64,000 bases of DNA from NCBI RefSeq assembly GCF_030445035.2, contig NC_080699.1, positions 2,790,001 to 2,854,000 on the forward strand. Reading direction: 5' to 3'. Within the stretch, counting starts at the first letter, position 1, and each line of letters opens with the position of its first letter. The notes under the pieces are model-generated. The model was given only the letters and a program-made list of their open reading frames with translations, was not told the DNA's origin and did not search any database. Shown in pieces: positions 17,335-30,959 of this stretch. This DNA is from Dasypus novemcinctus. Taxonomy: Eukaryota; Chordata; Mammalia; Cingulata; Dasypodidae. The translations under genes and the position numbers were made by a program.

Positions 17335-20300
17335 CTACAAAATAAAGTTATTAAGAATATAACAAATGATAATCAAATTACAGCAATGAATACATTTATG
17401 GTACAGACTGTAATATTTATTCGGTGTTATGAAATGGCCCATAAAGGTAAATTCACATGAGCTATCGGAGGGAAGATAGTAAAACAGTTGCTTGACAATT
17501 TATTGAACATAAATGGATTATTCTGAATTATGGTAGATATTGTGTTCAAAGGGATTCATAGAAAGAAAAAAAAAATTCACCATAGTTCCTGCCCTTCAGA
17601 AGACTATAATCAAAACTAAAATATAAGAACATATAATAGTTAGGGTAAATGTAAGGGAGTATTCATTTAGAACCAAATGAGTGATAAAAAGAAGTGCTAT
17701 AGAAGTGTGCAGATGCAGCAAGATCAACAGGGCAAGTGCTTCCTTGAAGATTTTATTGAAGAGATGTGATCTGATCTAATTCTGAAGGATCGGTCATATC
17801 TAAACAGACAGAAAAAGAAAAAAATGGATTCCAGTCAGGTGAAAATGGTAAGGGCAAAACTTTGGCACTGAGAGAGTATGGTATGTGAGGTAACTAAGTA
17901 TGACTAAAAAGGTGGGAAAAAGGCTTAATGTGGAGCAAAGGAGATGGGATTAGGATGGGGTTACCAGGACGATTCACCCTGTAAGGGAAGAAGGAACCTG
18001 AACAGAAAAAAAGACACAGATAATAACAAAAACGATCAATCAATTTACATGAGGGAAGTTACTGACATAAAAAAGACCAGTATGAAACCGAGCCGTACCT
18101 GTCCACTACATGCAGTTTCTATATGTTAGTAAAATGACAATGGTGTTAAACCACTTAGAAAGATACAAGATAAACCAACAGAAAACTTACTAACAATCCA
18201 ATCACGCAATCAGGCGAAAAAACAAAAAAGGTCCATAAGCAAAGCAGAGCATGGTACTGGAAGGACAACAAAAACTATGTTTCTGTTTCAGAAAATGGTG
18301 AATTCCATTAAAATTATCACAAGCATACATTCAAGGAACTCTTAATTAGTGGCATGTCAGATAACCAGGAAAGAGTAACACATATGTACCCCTACGGTTG
18401 CTAAGCAAAATAGAAAATATGGTCACAATGCTATGAGACTGACTTCATAATGGAGACCTAAGAGCTTATGCATTCAACTGAGGGCGCCCTTTCAAAGAAA
18501 TCACCTGGAGGCTGATTAGTCCAACATTTCCACCACAGCCCAGAATATTTCTAGTTTCTCTATAAATCATAGTATCAGAGAAAAACAAAAATACAAGCAT
18601 AAGAAAATAAATAAGCTTCATTTTCCATCGACCGTGGCGTTAACACCCACTTTATCTACCTGTCTCAGCTCTAAGGAACTTCTGGCATTTTCCAGAAATA
18701 AAACCCATCTTCAAAAGATGCAGATTAATTACCACTAAAGATCTTTTTAAAATATGCTGTAATCTCTGAAGGTAAATTCAAAAACAAAATTCCAAAACAC
18801 TGCTGAGCAAGGGCAGGACCACCGGACCAAGTTCTAGCTTCCCAAGGTAATTGTTTCATTTGAGGGGTTGGTGATAGCATTCATTTGGTTGTACAAATTC
18901 CGTTAGGTTTATAAAGCAATATGACTGGTTCTATAAATGGTAACGCCACATATAAAAATCAAAACGGGGTTGCTAATACTATATACCAGGAATTACAGTG
19001 TAAGCTGGAGTTTAATCTTCTGACAGCAATGGCTACGAAACGGATTCAGCACTGTAATGGCAATCTGACAAATCCTAGACAAAAAAAACCAACATTCTGA
19101 GATTTGAAACTATACTTGAGTTGCATTTTACAGAAGACTCATCAGTAGCATCGAAAGTTGTGTGTGGCCAAAATTGCCCTTTAAAAAGCCCTCAGATTAC
19201 TCCTCGAAGTATGGTTTTGTGTATATCATATTGTTTCGAATCTGTACACACAGTTTCTCCTCGAGGTTTTGAACAGATCATCGTTTCTTTGGTTACGTAC
19301 CACGTTAACCAGGTGGCTTATATTTTGAAGCCATATAGTACAAAAATTTTCATTTAAGCATATATAGTTGAATTTGCCTAAGCTAACTGTGCATATGACT
19401 ACACTGTAATAAAAGACAGTAAGGTTTTCTTTGTTTTCTTTTTTCTTGTTTTATTTTTTGTTAAGACAGTAAGATTATCTGATGAAGCTGTCTGAATTGG
19501 GAGAAATAATGAAAAAAAACCACCACCATGAAAACAAATGACAAATACGGCTATATACACAAAAGCAAATACGGACAGTAAGGGACACTGACGTGAAAGA
19601 TGTTTTTTTTAGTACCCAGCAGCAGTTTTACAGATACTAGACGATTATCCTACAAAACAATAACATCCCCAAGACAGTTATTTATGATATTAATAAGTGA
19701 TTTTTATACCAAGAAGAGTAAGAACATCAAGCTATTCAAATGACCAAAGCATACACAATCTATTAGAAACTCTTATTTATAACAATATTTCAGTGAATTT
19801 TCACTTAATTTAAGCCCTCACAATGGTCCTAGGAGGAAGATATTGTCTATCTTCTTTCAAAACTATCAAAGGCAAGGAAGAAACCCTTAAATGACTTACT
19901 GTTGCCCACGCAGCTTGTTAGTGGCAGAGCAGGATTAGAAACCAGGGCTCCTGATTCTCCCGCCAGTGCCACTTGACTGCTGCCAACAGCATGTTTGTAC
20001 AACAAAGTGGTAAAAATTAGGCCTTTAAAAAGGAGTCATTATTTCATCTCTTATTCATGCTAAATAACTGCTACAGTTTATATTAGAGTTCACAAACATG
20101 GCTTTGTTGTTTTGTTTCATTTTTAAATTAAGTAACAATTTCACTGCCCCAGTTAGGCCAGAAACTTGTGGAAACTACCCACTAGGCAAGAAAACAAAGT
20201 GTAAAAGAGATGAAAAATTGCAGACTTCCTTCCACCATCTTACTGATGATACTGATCTTTTAAAGTGTAAAAGATTTTCCATTGAGCCTCAAAGTAAACA

Positions 20301-21582
20301 TTTCAAAGAAATGCAGTCTCTGATCATAAAAATATATCTATTTTGGGAAAAAATGCAGAATTTGAATGCTTGAGGAAGCAAATTTCATTTTTAAAAGTTT
20401 CATTTAGCCAACTGCCAGGGTTTCACTCATATTTCAGAATTGTCATTTATATCAATAATGCCAAAAATAGTGCTATTGAAGAAGAAGTTAAATTTTGAAC
20501 ATGGTTGGCTCCTTTTTAAAAATTGTAGGTGCCTCTACTGTATTAGCTGGGGAGGGAAGAATGAGGACAAAAGGAAAAGGTGGGTGTGCACCTGGGGAGA
20601 GAAATGAGAAGTAAAGCAGGTTGATGGTCTTTAGAATTCACTCAAAGAATCCATGCAAATGTCTGCAATCTCTGCACATGCTGAACTGACACTCAATTCC
20701 TTGAAAGGGAATTTCATCAAGCTTGTTTAACGATCCCTTACCTTTGGGCAAAGAGACTCCAAACAGGAAAGCATTAAATAAGTGAACCAAGAAGAGCAAT
20801 TCTATCTCAGGTTTGGGCTTCCTGCTTACTATCCAAGAAGGCTCTCACACAAAGATAAGTTAAAGGTAATGCCCATCACGGTTTATGCTCCTCATCTACC
20901 ATTCAAACAACTCTAGACCTAAAAGCAGGTCCTTGTGGCCACTTGAAATTCTCATCAGGTGAAGGCCTTTCTTCTAGACCTTCAGGCAAAGGGCCATTCC
21001 AGGGAGTCGCCTGCTTTCCCTACAAACAGCGCAGGAGGTGCACTTGGAGCGCGGAGGGCCATCGGTGCGTTCCACCTAAGGGACGCCTTCCTTTTGGGAA
21101 ATATCGCCCCTCCGGAGGCTTTCTTTGATATGGCACACGGCGTGGAGAGGAAGCCTTACTAAATCAAAGAAACAGTTCCTGGGCGCCTTCTGTAGGGCCG
21201 CACCTGCTGGAGCCGGGGCGTTAGTGGTCTCTGCGCCCCAGGAGCTCACCATCTAGATGAAATTAGTAAAAGGGAATAAAACAAGCCACCTAAGACGGCC
21301 TAAGGACCTGATTCTAAGTTCTTCTGGGTTGGTTGGAACACATTTCTCAAATGTACCCTAGTTTTCCCATTGGCTGGAAAGCCTGACAGAATTAGGAAAC
21401 AGAAATGAGGAAAAGAGGACGAGAGAGCCCATTTCCCTCACTGAGGGTCCCAGCGCACCACTCATGGACTGGGTCCTGCCAGCTCAGCACCCACAGTGCG
21501 GAGTGACCACAGTGGCCACTGGAAGGTGACAACCCAGCAGGGCTAGGTGGCCAGGAGAACCGTGACACCGGCCGCCGAGAGC
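17335..21582 (-). other. CCDC82: CCDC82 5' intron or flank, mostly unique sequence
   Basis: AT-rich sequence between the first coding exon and the minisatellite. I see an antisense MIR remnant (19770..19985) and AT-rich stretches. A stretch around 17570..17860 resembles the common ancient repeat with 'accagtgaggag'-type text, but too weakly to name. No coding exon is supported. Confidence 0.5.
19770..19985 (-). repeat. MIR SINE remnant, antisense
   Basis: Contains 'cacttaatttaagccctcacaatggtcc', 'gttgcccacgcagcttgttagtggcagagcaggatt' and 'ccagggctcctgattctc', in the reverse MIR order. Confidence 0.7.
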
Positions 21583-22472
21583 AGGCAGGTGCAGGGCCGC
21601 CACCCCGGCCTAAGAGACAGGTGCAGGGCCGTGACCCCGACCCTAAGAGCCGGCAGGTGCAGGGCTGCAACCCTAGCCTAGGAGCAGACAGGTGCAGGGC
21701 CACGACCCCGGCCTAAGTGCAGACAGGTGCAGGGCCACGACCCCAGCCTAAGTGCAGACAGGTGCAGGGCCACGACCCCAGCCTAAGTGCAGACAGGTGC
21801 AGGGCCACGACCCCGGCCTAAGTGCAGACAGGTGCAGGGCCGCGACCCCGGCCTAAGTGCAGACAGGTGCAGGGCTGCGACCCTGGCCTAAGTGCAGACA
21901 GGTGCAGGACCCCGGCCTAGAAGCAGATAGGTGCAGGGCCGCGACCCCGACCCTAAGAGCAGACAGGTGCAGGACCCCGGCCTAAGAAGCAGGCAGGTGC
22001 AGGGCCGCGACCCCGGCCTAAGTGCAGGCACGTGCAGGGCTGCGACCCCGGCCTAGAAGCAGGCAGGTGCAGGGCCGCGACCCCGGCCTAAGTGCAGGCA
22101 GGTGCAGGGCCGCAACCCCGGCCTAAGTGCAGGCAGGTGCAGGGCCGCGACCCCGGCCTAAGTGCAGGCACGTGCAGGGCTGCGACCCCGGCCTAGAAGC
22201 AGGCAGGTGCAGGGCCGCGACCCCGGCCTAAGTGCAGACACGTGCAGGGCTGCGACCCCGGCCTAGAAGCAGGCAGGTGCAGGGCTGCGACCCCGGCCTA
22301 AGTGCAGGCAGGTGCAGGGCTGCAACCCCGGCCTAAGTGCAGGCAAGTGCAGGGCTGCGACCCCGGCCTAGAAGCAGATAGGTACAGGGCCACGACCCCG
22401 ACCCTAAGAGCAGGCAAGTACAGGGCTGCGACCCCGGCCTAGGAGCAGGCAAGCGCAGGGCTGCGAACCTGC
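21583..22472. repeat. Minisatellite, 35-bp unit, about 26 copies
   Basis: A GC-rich array with consensus core GGTGCAGGGCCGCGACCCCG followed by GCCTAAGTGCAGACA. The 35-bp spacing is exact over several consecutive units (21721, 21756, 21791) and a few units are shortened to about 29 bp. The 3' half shows higher-order structure: a variant unit with CTAGAAGCAG recurs, and three of these variants carry CACGTG (22029, 22169, 22239). The array abuts the promoter island on the CCDC82 side. Long open frames through it are artefacts of the repeat. Confidence 0.95.
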
Positions 22473-23420
22473 ACGGCGCTCGCGGGGCCCGCGCAGCCCC
22501 CCGCCCGCCTCCCGGGGCGAGGGGAGCCGTGGCTGGGCAGCTGCACCCGCGCAGACACCCCAGCCCGGGGGGCTCCCCGTCCCGAAAACAAGGGTCCGGA
22601 GAGCGGACCCCGCAGGCACACCTGCTACCCGCGCGGGCGCCGACCACCTACCCACAGCGGAGGGGCTGCCCCGCGCCCTCCGCGCAGCCGAGCGGAGAGA
22701 AGCGGAAGGAGGTGCGAGGGGCCGCCCACCCGCCGCAGGGAGCTCTCCCGCCCGCGCCCACGACCGCCCGCGCCCGGGAGAGCAGACCCCGCCCCTGCCG
22801 GGCCCGCGCGCGCTCACGCCCCCAGCGCGCCCGCCCAGGCCCCGCCCAGGCCCCGCCCCCGCCCAGGCCCCGCCCAGTCCCCGCCCCCGCCCAGGCCCCG
22901 CCCCCCGCGGCGCGCTTCCTCCTTCCGGGAACGGGGGGAAGTCCCGCCTCTGGGAGGGGCCGGGGGCGGGGCTCGGCGGCGGGAGGGGCGTCTTCCGGGA
23001 GCGCGCGCTGGGGGAGGAGCGGCCGCCTCGCGCTAGTCAGGGAGCGGTGCGGGGGTCTCGGTGCGGACTGAGGTGGGGAGCGGGGCCCGGCGGGCCGCGA
23101 GGGGCCGGGAGGACGTTCCGGGCCGAGGCCTGCGCGGCGAAGCGGGGCCGTGCGCGGGAGGCCGGCCGCCGGCGGTGGCCGCGCGGAGCCGTTCCCTGGG
23201 CCGCGGCCGCCCGCTCCCGGCGCCTCCGCGCCCGCCGCCCCTCGGGGTGTGGCCCTGGGCGTGGCGGACGCCCGATGGGGTTCTGGTCGCCCTGCGGCCG
23301 GTGGGTGTGACAAGTCTGAGACCCGGATAGTCGGCGGTGACCAGGCGGCCCCGCTGCCCCTGTCGGTTAAAGACCTGAGCCCGCAGCCCGCCTCCAGCCG
23401 CCCTCCGCCCGTGGCGACGG
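22440..23420. promoter_or_regulatory. CpG island, shared divergent promoter of CCDC82 and JRKL (inferred)
   Basis: About 1 kb of very high GC content, dense in CpG, lying between the head-to-head genes. It contains clustered GC boxes (22830..22910), two ETS/GABP-type CTTCCGG motifs (22922..22928 and 22992..22998) and no TATA box near the expected start sites, typical of housekeeping bidirectional promoters. JRKL transcription probably starts around 22950..23100. CCDC82 must start on the opposite strand in or near the island because its coding exon has an acceptor site just before the ATG; a possible minus-strand donor (GC|GTGAGC) occurs at 22817. Start sites and the non-coding CCDC82 exon are inference. 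Confidence 0.8.
22830..22910. repeat. GC-box array of short tandem units in the promoter island
   Basis: Repeated CCCCGCCC and GCCCAGG blocks, at least five Sp1/KLF-type GC boxes in about 80 bp, arranged as imperfect tandem units of roughly 11 and 27 bp. The minus strand carries many runs of three or more G, so quadruplex formation is possible. It lies within the inferred shared promoter. Confidence 0.75.
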
Positions 23421-23450
23421 CCCAGGCCCTCAGTTTCCTTGTCAAGCTGA

Positions 23451-25121
<1,671 letters not shown>

Positions 25122-26125
25122 TAGCGTTTCAGTTTTACTGTTTTGTTCATTAAGATCTCTGTGTTATAGGTTAATTTTCTTTGTGTTCTGAATTCTCAGA
25201 CACAGTCCTGGGAAATACAGATATGAAAATACTTAAGTGGCTTGAGGATTATGTGTTTTGCATCATCGGTGTCTCCTGTCCCTCTTTTGTGCAGATAATC
25301 AGAAGCTGATTATGTCTAGATAGAAATTACTTGTACACATGTATTCACTTTTGTAGATCTACCACTGTCCTTCTGTAACAGTGGCATACCTTACAATTTT
25401 TAGCAAAGGTTAGATAACAGTGAAAACAGGCTGTGCACTTTCCTTAAGTCTTTGCTTAATTTGAGGGCTGCCACAGTAATCTGTTCTGTGCTAGCCTTCA
25501 TACATGGTTGTGTCTTTTGTGTATCTGAATAGGCTGACAGGATGAGATTTGAGGTGATCTATTATAATTCAAACTCAAGTCCAGTAATAAGGGGGAAACA
25601 ATAATATATGAATTATAAAAATACCTTTAAAAATCATACTTCTGTTCCCTTATATTTGTGTAGGTGGCAAGAGGGGGAGATTATTCTGGGAATGAAGTAC
25701 ATATAAGAAGTGATTGTTAAATTAGTGAGAAGTATCGGAAACCTGATTCACAAAAGGTATTCTCATCAATCCATTTGTGTGTAATTGGAAACAGGATTTT
25801 GAGAACTTTGGTTATTTATACACAGGGAATAAATAGGCTTTTTAAAATTGGGTCTTTATTATGAATTGGGTAGTAGTATAGGTTTATTATTTATTCCTCT
25901 AATTATAGTACATGTTTTGTAATGTATGATGATAGGTGCTCCCACCTTATATCTGCGATAACAATAATCACTGGAATTTGAAGGTTACTGTGTTGAGGTT
26001 TTTGGTTTTTTTTCCTGAGTTCTTGGAAATGCTATCCATAATTTGTTTGAAAAATTTTGTCACCTTGGCCTTCTATTTGATATGAATAGAAGAAAATGGA
26101 ATAAAATTTTTATTTTAAGTAAGCT
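25122..26125 (+). other. JRKL: JRKL 3' untranslated region (inferred)
   Basis: AT-rich sequence after the stop codon with no repeat I recognise in its first kilobase. Several weak AATAAA-like signals occur; the best placed is at 26100..26105, so a 3' UTR of about 1 kb is plausible. The true cleavage site cannot be read from sequence alone. Confidence 0.5.
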
Positions 26126-26990
26126 GTATGTTTGTGATCTGTTTTATGAAGAAAACAAATAATTACGGAAAGCTGACTCTTAAGGATTTTCATCTTTTAT
26201 TATTTTGATGCTTGTAAGGAGAGATTATTCTAAAATTTAATTGATTTAAGTCTGAATTTTGGTATTAGTAAACTAAATGTTTCTTCAAGATATTGAAAAT
26301 ACCTATATGAATGTTTATCATTTAAAAGCAAAGTGGTCTCCATATTATTTCATGTTTTGTCCCCAAATTTTTTAAAAATTAGGATTGTTCTGAGTCATTT
26401 TTAAAAGTTTTATTTTTTCATTGAAATGATTTTCATGATACACTACCTCTCAGCGTTCTAAAATTTAAAAGATAAAAGATTTTATCTTTCCGTAATTTCT
26501 ATCTACTGTCTTGCAACTACAGATTTTTGAAGAGACTTATCTGTAATGAGCGTTGTATAAAAGTTGTGTTCATTGCATGAATTGCCTCAGTGCACGGAGG
26601 GGAAGAGCATCAGATTTAACATATACACTGAATCAGATAAGTGCACATTCTACTGTAGTTTCACCTATATAAAGACAAATTTCACTTTTCTAAAATGAAA
26701 ATCTGTACTAAAATCTCAGAATTTGTCAGGATTTGCTCACTTTTAAAAATAATCTTATCAGTGAGATTCAGCTTCTATCATTGCCACCTAGTGGTAAAAT
26801 TAACATTGCTGTTAAACTGTGGGTTTAAACTTTAATATCTAGTAAAAATGTTCACTGTTTTGTAGATTTGAGTGTGAATATTGTGAATTTTTCTTATGCC
26901 AGTGAGAAACTGCTCTCTTTCTTGCCTGCAGCTATTTGCTCTTCAATGAAAGCTGCCAACATTGTTAGGCTAGTGGTTCTGTATTGGGAT
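26126..26990. other. Intergenic AT-rich sequence downstream of JRKL
   Basis: No repeat or gene recognised. It may still contain distal JRKL 3' UTR if a later poly(A) signal is used. Confidence 0.4.
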
Positions 26991-26991
26991 T

Positions 26992-27639
26992 TGTATTAAT
27001 CAGCCAGAAGGATGCTGATGCAAAATACCAGAAGTCTCTTGGCTTTTATAAAGAGTTTTTTTGGGGTAGAAGTTTATGGTCACAAGGCCCTAAAGAGTCC
27101 AACTCAAGATACCATAAGAGGTACTTGCTCACCCAAAGTCATTTGCCACGTGATGAAGCAAGTTGGCGGGCGATGTCTGCAAGAGTTCAGCCTTCCTTCT
27201 TCCACTTAAGTCTCCATGGTCCCAGCTTCTTCTGGTCTCAGCTGTAGGCTAGCAGAAGGCTCATCTCTCTTCCCAGGGTTCTTTCCAGTCTCAGCTGCTC
27301 TGGTCTCACCATAAGGCCAGCTGTAGACTACCAGGCTTATCTCTTGCCCCAGGGCCTCTGCCCTGTCTATGGAGCCATTTCTATTCCTCTTTGTTTTTTT
27401 CCTGTGTATCTGCTGCCTTGTGAGAGTCTTTTATCAACCCACCAAGGGGGCTGGGACTGAATGCTGAGTCATACTCTAATGACATAATCGAATCAAAGCC
27501 CTAATCTTAACATAATTTAATCAGATGTCTTAGCTGAAACTAATCCAATCAAATGGTTATCATGTCCAGAGGAAAAGACCAGTTTACAAACATAATCTAT
27601 ATCATTTTTGGAGTTCATAAATAATACCAAATTGTCATA
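26992..27639 (-). repeat. LTR-like element, ERVL/MaLR-type solo LTR (family 1)
   Basis: 648 bp. Read on the minus strand it begins near TATGACAATTTGGTATTATTTATG and ends TTTTGCATCAGCATCC...TTAATACA, so it is close to TGT...ACA bounded. Shared blocks ('atttatgaactcc', 'cagacatcgcccgcc', 'acttgcttcatcacgtggc', 'ccttgtgacc') also occur at 40442 and 46112, defining one family. A 5-bp target duplication is only approximate (GGATT / GGACC). No gag or pol sequence is present. Confidence 0.65.
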
Positions 27640-27659
27640 GGACCATAATTATAAAAACT

Positions 27660-27855
27660 GCCAATTATTGAATGGCATTTTATGTTCTAAGCAGTACCCT
27701 TTTCATATTATCTCATTTAATCCTAAAAACTGCCTTATGATATAGATGAAAATACTGAGCCTCAGATCATACCTTTAATTGCTAAATGTCACAGATTACA
27801 GATAAGAATTTAAACTCAGGTATTTGACTCCAAAGCTTAAGCTTACATTATCCAA
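27660..27855 (-). repeat. MIR SINE remnant, antisense
   Basis: Contains 'tattatctcatttaatcctaaaaactgcc', 'gatgaaaatactgagcctcagatc' and 'aatttaaactcaggtatttgactcc', reverse MIR order, directly beside the LTR-like element. Confidence 0.78.
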
Positions 27856-28378
27856 CCTGGGCTCAGCTCCTAACCTTTTTCAGATCTTCAGATCTTATTC
27901 CTTGCCACCCTTCTCCACGAGCCATACTTACTTCTCTATTTCCCAATACATTTGTTGCAGCAATTGCCCTTTCCTTCACCCTTTTTTTGGAGCTAGTTTT
28001 CCACCATTATTATTCTGTAGTAACAGTCGACCCTGATTATCAGCAACCCAACAGCAGTTTTTGAAACTCGGGTCACTTTCTGATTTCCAGGTAGCCATGC
28101 TCAGTGAGGATACTTTACACTTCCATCATTTAAAACCCAGCATTGGGAAAATAAACAGTTCATGCAAAGATTTCTCTTAAGTTCATGAGCCAGTCTCTGA
28201 ATTGAAGAGTGAATGCAGTAGAGTACCAATGTGGGAGTCTTGCTAGGCCAAAGATAAGAAACCACTACCATAACACGTGAACACATGTACACTCAGATCA
28301 TACAGAGATGAAGGAAGAAAAATGAAGCCCTCAGATGAGACAATGTGGGGAAGAGAAAGAAGAGGGGTAGCTGGTGGA

Positions 28379-28870
28379 TGTGACAGTTTGAATTTCATGA
28401 ATCCCCCAAAATGGTGGTTTTTTAAACTAATTGTTTCCTGTGAATGTGAGGCCCTTTGACTGCTTTAGATTAGATTAGATTAGATTAAGGACCTTGATTA
28501 GATCACTTGATTAAATTGCTTTTGATGGGTCTACATCAGTGAGGTGTGACACAGGTTGGGTCTCTGCCCTCTAGCTGGGTCTTATGCAAACTGGGGTACA
28601 GAGAGGAGAGACACACAGAATAGGGACCTCTGCCCTTTTGAAGCTGGCATGTGAGAGAGGACTCCACCATTGCTAGCAGTTGAAGCAGAGGCACGAAGCC
28701 CCCAAAAGGCTGGGCCCAGGAGCAGCTCAAGGCTGAAGAGATGAGCCATCTGCCTGATGCCTGGTCACCCACAGCTGAGCTCAGAGAGAAAGCAGAGCAA
28801 CTGAGGCTGAGCAAGGAAGCTGAGAATGAGACATGCCGAAAGCTTTTCAGGAACTACATCTGCCCCCCAA
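28379..28870 (+). repeat. LTR-like repeat, unassigned family
   Basis: Begins TGTGACAGTTTGAATTTCATG and contains a (TTAGA)n tract at 28466..28487. Its opening resembles the other LTR-like copies in the window but the body differs, and I cannot fix the 3' end. Probably an ERVL/MaLR-like LTR. Confidence 0.45.
28466..28488. repeat. (TTAGA)n pentanucleotide tract
   Basis: Four and a half TTAGA units within the LTR-like repeat, a likely slippage expansion. Confidence 0.85.
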
Positions 28871-29145
28871 GTCGTCAAGCCTGAGCTCAAAGTCCCCAGT
28901 CCTGCCTCAGGGCCTGCACAGCGTTCTTTTGGGCATTCTGTTACTAGCCGTAGCCTTACTTCTCTCACCTGTCTTGCCAGGTCTTCCCTCTGATGTGCCC
29001 TAATATCTCATAAAGCCGCTGATCACCAAGGGCTTTTTTAACCTACTCCCCAAGTAGTCAAGAATTCTGCAAGGTCACGTTTCCCTGCAGGGGACGAATC
29101 AGAAAATCTAAAATTTGCTCTTTGAAGAGATTTGGAGGTTTTTTT

Positions 29146-29180
29146 TGGCGGGGGTGGGGGTGGATTGGGGTGGGAAGGTT
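29146..29180 (+). repeat. G-rich tract with quadruplex potential
   Basis: GGCGGGGGTGGGGGTGGATT followed by GGGGTGGG: four or more G runs with short loops on the plus strand, in intergenic sequence. Confidence 0.55.
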
Positions 29181-30554
29181 GGAAGTGGAAGTTTCTGCCA
29201 TGCTCAAATCTAATGAATAACAACCTCATTGAGTTTTACTGTATGCCTAAGACTTTGCAAGGGGTAGTGGGTTTAGGAAACTGTATAAAAGAAGGGAAGA
29301 CAGTTTCCTCTACTTGAGAATCTTGAAGTCAAGATGGAAAACAACACATACATATGTTTTTTAAATTAAGCTATCTGGTTTGATTCTAAACCCATAAAGC
29401 AGCCCAACATAATGTGATAAGGGCTATGTAAGGAGACCATCAAGATTGATTTTGCTTATGCATTCCTCCCCTGGCTTCTACTTGGCTACAGTCTAGATCT
29501 GAAGGTCTGCTCTGTACTGGGTTTCCACTGTCCCTCAGTGGCACCCTGCATTTCCATTGCCTGCGTGTTTAGGACCCCAGATCTCTATGTCCAGCCACCC
29601 TATCTTCAGGAGTCCAGATTCATATTTTCAATTGAGAAGCAGGATTTATGTCTGCAAGGGAAAGCCAAATTCTTGCTTTGCTTCTCATCCATGCTGAACT
29701 CTCCTAATGTTAGAGCCACTTGTATGGGCGACAGAGTTCAAATAATTTTTAACTGAATGCCAAATTAAGCTAACTACCTTGGCATAAGATAGCAAAATAG
29801 ATTATTTTCTTATCTATTTGTCCTCTTCCTTATTTAGCCTTTCCTGGTATATGTGCACAGGTGCCCTTGCTCCTCTCCCATGAGAAGCCAGAGTTTCTTT
29901 CTTTTTTTTTTTTGGTAACTTTGTTGCTACTCAGATACTAGAATTTAACTTTGTTTTGTCCCAACCTATAACATCCTTAAAACACCATCATTCAAGTGCT
30001 TTCTCCAGACCAACTACCCTCTTTAGAAATGTGCCCTTACCTGCTTTCCAGTTTAAAGAGCTGCCGGATTTAAGCAGTAAGTCATCTCATGCAGTTCTGT
30101 GCAGTCAAGTTGGGGCTGAGAAGCATGCCCAAAAGGTAGCAGAGGCTGTGGACACCTCATAAGGTGAGAATTAAGAGTCTGTGAGGCCACAGGTTTTACA
30201 ATTTATTTTGTAAAGTGTTTTGTTTTGTTTTGTTTTTGTGATGTGTGCCTCTTACTCTCAACTGTAAGCATCTAGATATCCAGGACTGTAGGACCCATAA
30301 ATATATACTCAACAAACACTATTTATATACTTCCTGTGTGTATGTCATGATCCAGGAAATGTATGGGCTACAAGGATAAGACTTACTGCATCCAAGAGAT
30401 ACAGGGTAGAGGAGACGTGGAAAACAGAAAATGAATGGTCTTACCCGCTGACAGCGCAAATGAAAGACTAATTCTGATATAAGTAACAAGATAGCATTTT
30501 ACTTCTGATATGTGAGTGGAGGTGGTAACAGCTAAGCTGCTTTTGAAAAATATC

Positions 30555-30765
30555 TAATGCTTTCTTGGTGTTTTATAGTTCTCAGAATATTTTCACAGGG
30601 CTCATTTGATCCCTGGTTAACAAATGATCGTAAAGAGTTAAGGTTCTTTAAGATAGGTAGAGTAGTGCCATCTTCCCATTTTATAGATGAGAAAACCAAG
30701 GTCCAAGAAATACAATAATTTGACGAAGTGCCTCCTTTCTAAGTAGTATAGCTGTATTTGAGTAG
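30555..30765 (-). repeat. MIR SINE remnant, antisense
   Basis: Contains 'ttcacagggctcatttgatccc', 'tcttcccattttatagatgagaaaaccaagg' and 'tttgacgaagtgcc', the reverse MIR order. Confidence 0.65.
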
Positions 30766-30959
30766 AACTTCATTATATGAAGAAGAGGATGGTACATTCC
30801 AGGTAGAAAGGACGACATGATCATAGGACAGAGAAAAAGCAAGTAACGAGATGGAGAGGACTGTCATGGGAAATTAAGCTGGAGGTTTTGCTTTCCAGGC
30901 CCAGGCACTTGTATCTGTCACTGAGGAGATGAACACAGTTTGGAGAGGGGCGGGATGGG

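Noticed and set aside
21583-22472. Regularly spaced repeats resembling a CRISPR array
   Set aside because: The units are contiguous with no unique spacers, and the genome is mammalian; it is a minisatellite.
26780-26796. Possible CTCF-like core (CCACCTAGTGG)
   Set aside because: Too short a match and no supporting flanks; such cores occur by chance.
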